A stretch of 40,554 nt of DNA from Acidobacteriota bacterium (GTDB lineage Bacteria > Acidobacteriota > Vicinamibacteria > Vicinamibacterales > CAVVIG01). The DNA lies in assembly GCA_003222535.1 (NCBI GenBank), contig QHWJ01000339.1:1-40554 (forward strand). The letters are read 5' to 3'. The notes under the pieces were generated by a model. That model saw only the letters and a program-made list of their open reading frames with translations, had not been told where the DNA came from and made no database searches. This document shows positions 38,592-40,554 of the stretch, piece by piece; position 1 is the first letter of the stretch, and every line of letters begins with the position of its first letter. The translations under genes and the position numbers were made by a program.

Positions 38592-39559
38592 CGCGCTTCG
38601 TAGATCCGAGCACTAGAAGCAGAGCTTACGACAATAGGTTACGGGTAAAACGGAAGTTCTGGTCAACAATACTACCTGGGTGCTGGGCTGCTTTCGTGGA
38701 TCTCGCCAGTCTTTCCTCAACGCTTCACGCGGCTGAATCGCCCACGGGCGGGTGGCCGTACTTCGGCGGACAGAGCAGCCGGCTGGAGCCGACGTGCTGG
38801 GCTCTGCTCGCGCTGATGAGCGAAGGAGGGAATGCGTTTCTGGAGCGCTGCCAACCGCAGGGCGCGCTGCTGGCGGACGACCCGCAGCAGCCTGCGAATC
38901 TGGCGTTCAACGGGCTTGCCGCGCTGCTGGCGCTGAGCCGCCCCGACGTGCTGTCTCGCGCGAGGACCTCCGGGCTGCTCTCGGCGATCGCCGGACTTCG
39001 GGGCATCGTGCTGCCGCAAGCCCGGGAGTTCCGTCAGGACAACAGTCTCACGGGCTGGCCGTGGATCGACGGCACGTTCAGCTGGGTCGAGCCGACGAGC
39101 TGGTGCCTGCTCGCGCTCAAGAAGATGAAGACGTCGGGCGTGCCGGTGACCGGTGCGATCGAATCGAGAATTGTCGAGGGAGAACGGTTGCTCATCGATC
39201 GCGCGTGCGCGGCCGGCGGGTGGAATTTCGGCAACAGCGTTGTTCTTGGACAAGACCTGCGTCCGTACGTGTCCACGACCGCGATTGCCCTGCTCGCGCT
39301 GCAGGACCGGCTGCGCGAGCCCGTCACGGCACGCAGCCTGGCCTATCTCCAGGGCCAGGCGCTGAGGCAGACGTCCGGCATGAGCCTTGCGCTTTCATTG
39401 ATCTGCTTTCGCGTCTTCCGGCTCGACTCGGATGCGCTCCAGCAGCGGCTCGCCGAGCACTGGCGGGACCGGCAGTTTCTGGGAAATCTCCACGTGACCG
39501 CGATGGCGCATTACGCGCTGAATCATGCGCAGCACAAAACGTCCGCCTTCACTCTTTAG
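38588..39559 (+). CDS. Prenyltransferase/squalene-cyclase-repeat (alpha/alpha-toroid) protein
   Basis: Up to 323 residues. The frame opens at TTG 38588, overlapping the PAP2 stop, but the first 35 residues are unlike the rest, and GTG 38696 is a possible later start; neither has a good SD. Repeats typical of terpene-cyclase/prenyltransferase toroids follow: TGGWPYFGGQSSRLEPTCWA, LTGWPWIDGTFSWVEPTSW, AAGGWNFGNSVVLG and RPYVSTTAIALLAL. Each has the G-G-W-P/N-x and W-x-L-L-A-L pattern. At half the size of squalene-hopene cyclases and with no DXDD motif, it is unlikely to cyclise squalene itself. It may bind or modify a lipid or peptide substrate. It overlaps the DUF362 gene by 35 bases. Confidence 0.75.
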   Translation: MTRFVDPSTRSRAYDNRLRVKRKFWSTILPGCWAAFVDLASLSSTLHAAESPTGGWPYFGGQSSRLEPTCWALLALMSEGGNAFLERCQPQGALLADDPQQPANLAFNGLAALLALSRPDVLSRARTSGLLSAIAGLRGIVLPQAREFRQDNSLTGWPWIDGTFSWVEPTSWCLLALKKMKTSGVPVTGAIESRIVEGERLLIDRACAAGGWNFGNSVVLGQDLRPYVSTTAIALLALQDRLREPVTARSLAYLQGQALRQTSGMSLALSLICFRVFRLDSDALQQRLAEHWRDRQFLGNLHVTAMAHYALNHAQHKTSAFTL

Positions 39560-40535
39560 CGTCTCGCGCAGGCGGTTCCTCGGCGCGCTGATCGCGCCGA
39601 TCGCATTCGGCGCGTGCCGATCCCGCCCCTATCGCGCCGCCGATTTCACCGTCCCAGAACGCTCGGCCGTCTGCCTGAGTCCGGCGGCCGATTACGGCGT
39701 GGACTTCGCCGACGTGATTGGCCGCGCGCTCGGCGAGCTCGGCGTCGATCTTCGAGGCCGCCGCGTGCTGCTGAAACCGAACCTCGTGGAGTACGACGAC
39801 GGGTCGGCAACCAATACGCACCCTGCCGTCGTTGCCGGAGCAGCCGAGGCCATTCTGCGCGCAGGAGCCGCGGAAGTGGTCGTCGGCGAAGGCCCCGGTC
39901 ATCGGCGGGACATGGAGTACCTGCTGACCGGCTCGGGCCTGGACCACTACCTGCGCGACATCGGCGTCCGGTTCGTGGACTTGAATCTGGCGGATGTGCG
40001 GCGCGTCCCGCTCCGCAGCCGGTTTACGACGCTGCCCGACCTGTGGCTGCCGGTCGACGTCCTTCGCGCCGACGTCGTGGTCTCGATGCCGAAGCTGAAG
40101 ACCCACCATTGGGCCGGCCTCACCGGGAGCATGAAGAACCTGTTCGGGATCGTGCCCGGCGCCGTCTACGGGTGGCCGAAGAACGTGCTGCACACACACG
40201 GCATTGAGAACTCCATTCTGGATCTCAACGCCACGGTGCGCTCCCACGTCACGATCGTCGACGGCGTCATCGGGATGGAGGGCGACGGTCCGATCATGGG
40301 ACGCCCGCGGCCGGTCGGATTCGTCGCGGTCGGGATCGATCCGGCCGCGGTCGATGCCACCTGCGCGCGTCTGATCGGGCTCGATCCGTTCCGCATGCCC
40401 TATCTCGTCGCGGCTTCACGGTTCCTCGGCAACATCGACATGCGCCAGGTGGACCAGCGTGGCGAACCGATCTCGCGCTACCGCACGCGGTTCGACCTGA
40501 TCGAACGACTGAACGGACTCCGACTCCAATCCTGA
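39525..40535 (+). CDS. DUF362-domain protein with Tat-type signal
   Basis: 336 residues from ATG 39525, overlapping the preceding gene by 35 bases. The N-terminus has SRRRFLGALIAPIAFGAC, a twin-arginine-type signal with a Cys at 31 that could be lipid-modified. The DUF362 body follows: RRVLLKPNLVEYDDGSATNT, HPAVVAGAAEAIL, VVVGEGPGHRRDMEYLL, DVVVSMPKLKTHHWAGLTGS, MKNLFGIVPG, then GVIGMEGDGPIMG and AAVDATCARLIGLDP. DUF362 proteins are often near iron-sulfur or radical chemistry; their reaction is not established. The usual C-terminal ferredoxin cysteines are absent. After the stop, an ATG at 40542 (MRHF) may open the next gene of the operon, but only 13 bases are visible. Confidence 0.88.
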   Translation: MRSTKRPPSLFSVSRRRFLGALIAPIAFGACRSRPYRAADFTVPERSAVCLSPAADYGVDFADVIGRALGELGVDLRGRRVLLKPNLVEYDDGSATNTHPAVVAGAAEAILRAGAAEVVVGEGPGHRRDMEYLLTGSGLDHYLRDIGVRFVDLNLADVRRVPLRSRFTTLPDLWLPVDVLRADVVVSMPKLKTHHWAGLTGSMKNLFGIVPGAVYGWPKNVLHTHGIENSILDLNATVRSHVTIVDGVIGMEGDGPIMGRPRPVGFVAVGIDPAAVDATCARLIGLDPFRMPYLVAASRFLGNIDMRQVDQRGEPISRYRTRFDLIERLNGLRLQS

Positions 40536-40554
40536 TCGCCGATGCGTCACTTTC

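Overview
The window (about 65% GC by eye) looks like chromosome of a soil-type Acidobacteriota bacterium, probably of the Vicinamibacteria group. The reasons are two very large Oar-like TonB-dependent receptors with N-terminal carboxypeptidase-regulatory-like domains, many secreted metabolic enzymes, an AddAB repair pair, and short dispersed palindromes whose translation reads GVRLQPD or SGFSRT. The taxonomic call is inference; there is no rRNA or other marker gene here, and I found no tRNA, CRISPR array or insertion sequence.

Layout. 1-1.3 kb: the 5' end of an SMP-30/gluconolactonase-like gene, then decayed fragments of an amidase, an ECF sigma factor and a CzcA-type RND pump. 1.3-3.7 kb: a membrane-anchored periplasmic-binding-protein gene with a tiny membrane-protein gene behind it, divergent from a TetR regulator. 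3.8-5.3 kb: a truncated DUF1801 gene, a DinB-like gene, and a mosaic holding VapC-like and antitoxin-like scraps. 5.4-9.8 kb: a PQQ-type sugar dehydrogenase, then an RHH+HTH regulator with its own palindromic operator region, coupled to a prolyl oligopeptidase. 9.9-13.5 kb (minus): an iron-sulfur subunit and a Tat-exported molybdopterin subunit of a xanthine-oxidase-type oxidoreductase, followed by a VOC protein. 13.8-21.9 kb: a TonB receptor, two tandem copies of an uncharacterised secreted histidine-rich protein (the first frameshifted by a 76-bp deletion), and a VapBC remnant. 22-25.9 kb: a second TonB receptor. 25.9-27 kb: a gene-poor stretch with two small membrane ORFs and hairpins. 27-33.9 kb: addB and addA, separated by a G-rich tandem repeat; addA carries palindromic repeats inside its reading frame. 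34-35 kb: a nucleotidyltransferase plus a small partner gene, toxin-antitoxin-like, with an almost leaderless promoter and an operator-like palindrome. 35.2-37.4 kb: an NtrC-type regulator, an AT-hook-like protein and a small hypothetical protein. 37.5-40.5 kb: PAP2 phosphatase, alpha/alpha-toroid (squalene-cyclase-repeat-like) protein and DUF362 protein in an overlapping three-gene operon that probably continues past the window.

Themes. Much of the window concerns uptake and secreted breakdown of organic matter: TonB receptors, PQQ dehydrogenase, molybdenum hydroxylase, prolyl oligopeptidase and a ligand-binding protein. A second theme is heavy gene decay and repeat traffic: at least six gene remnants, two toxin-antitoxin scraps, and mobile-type palindromes that sit both between genes and inside addA. 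The best candidates for undescribed biology are the duplicated secreted family beside the TonB receptor, the nucleotidyltransferase/small-protein cassette, the PAP2-toroid-DUF362 operon, and the in-frame palindrome insertions in addA.
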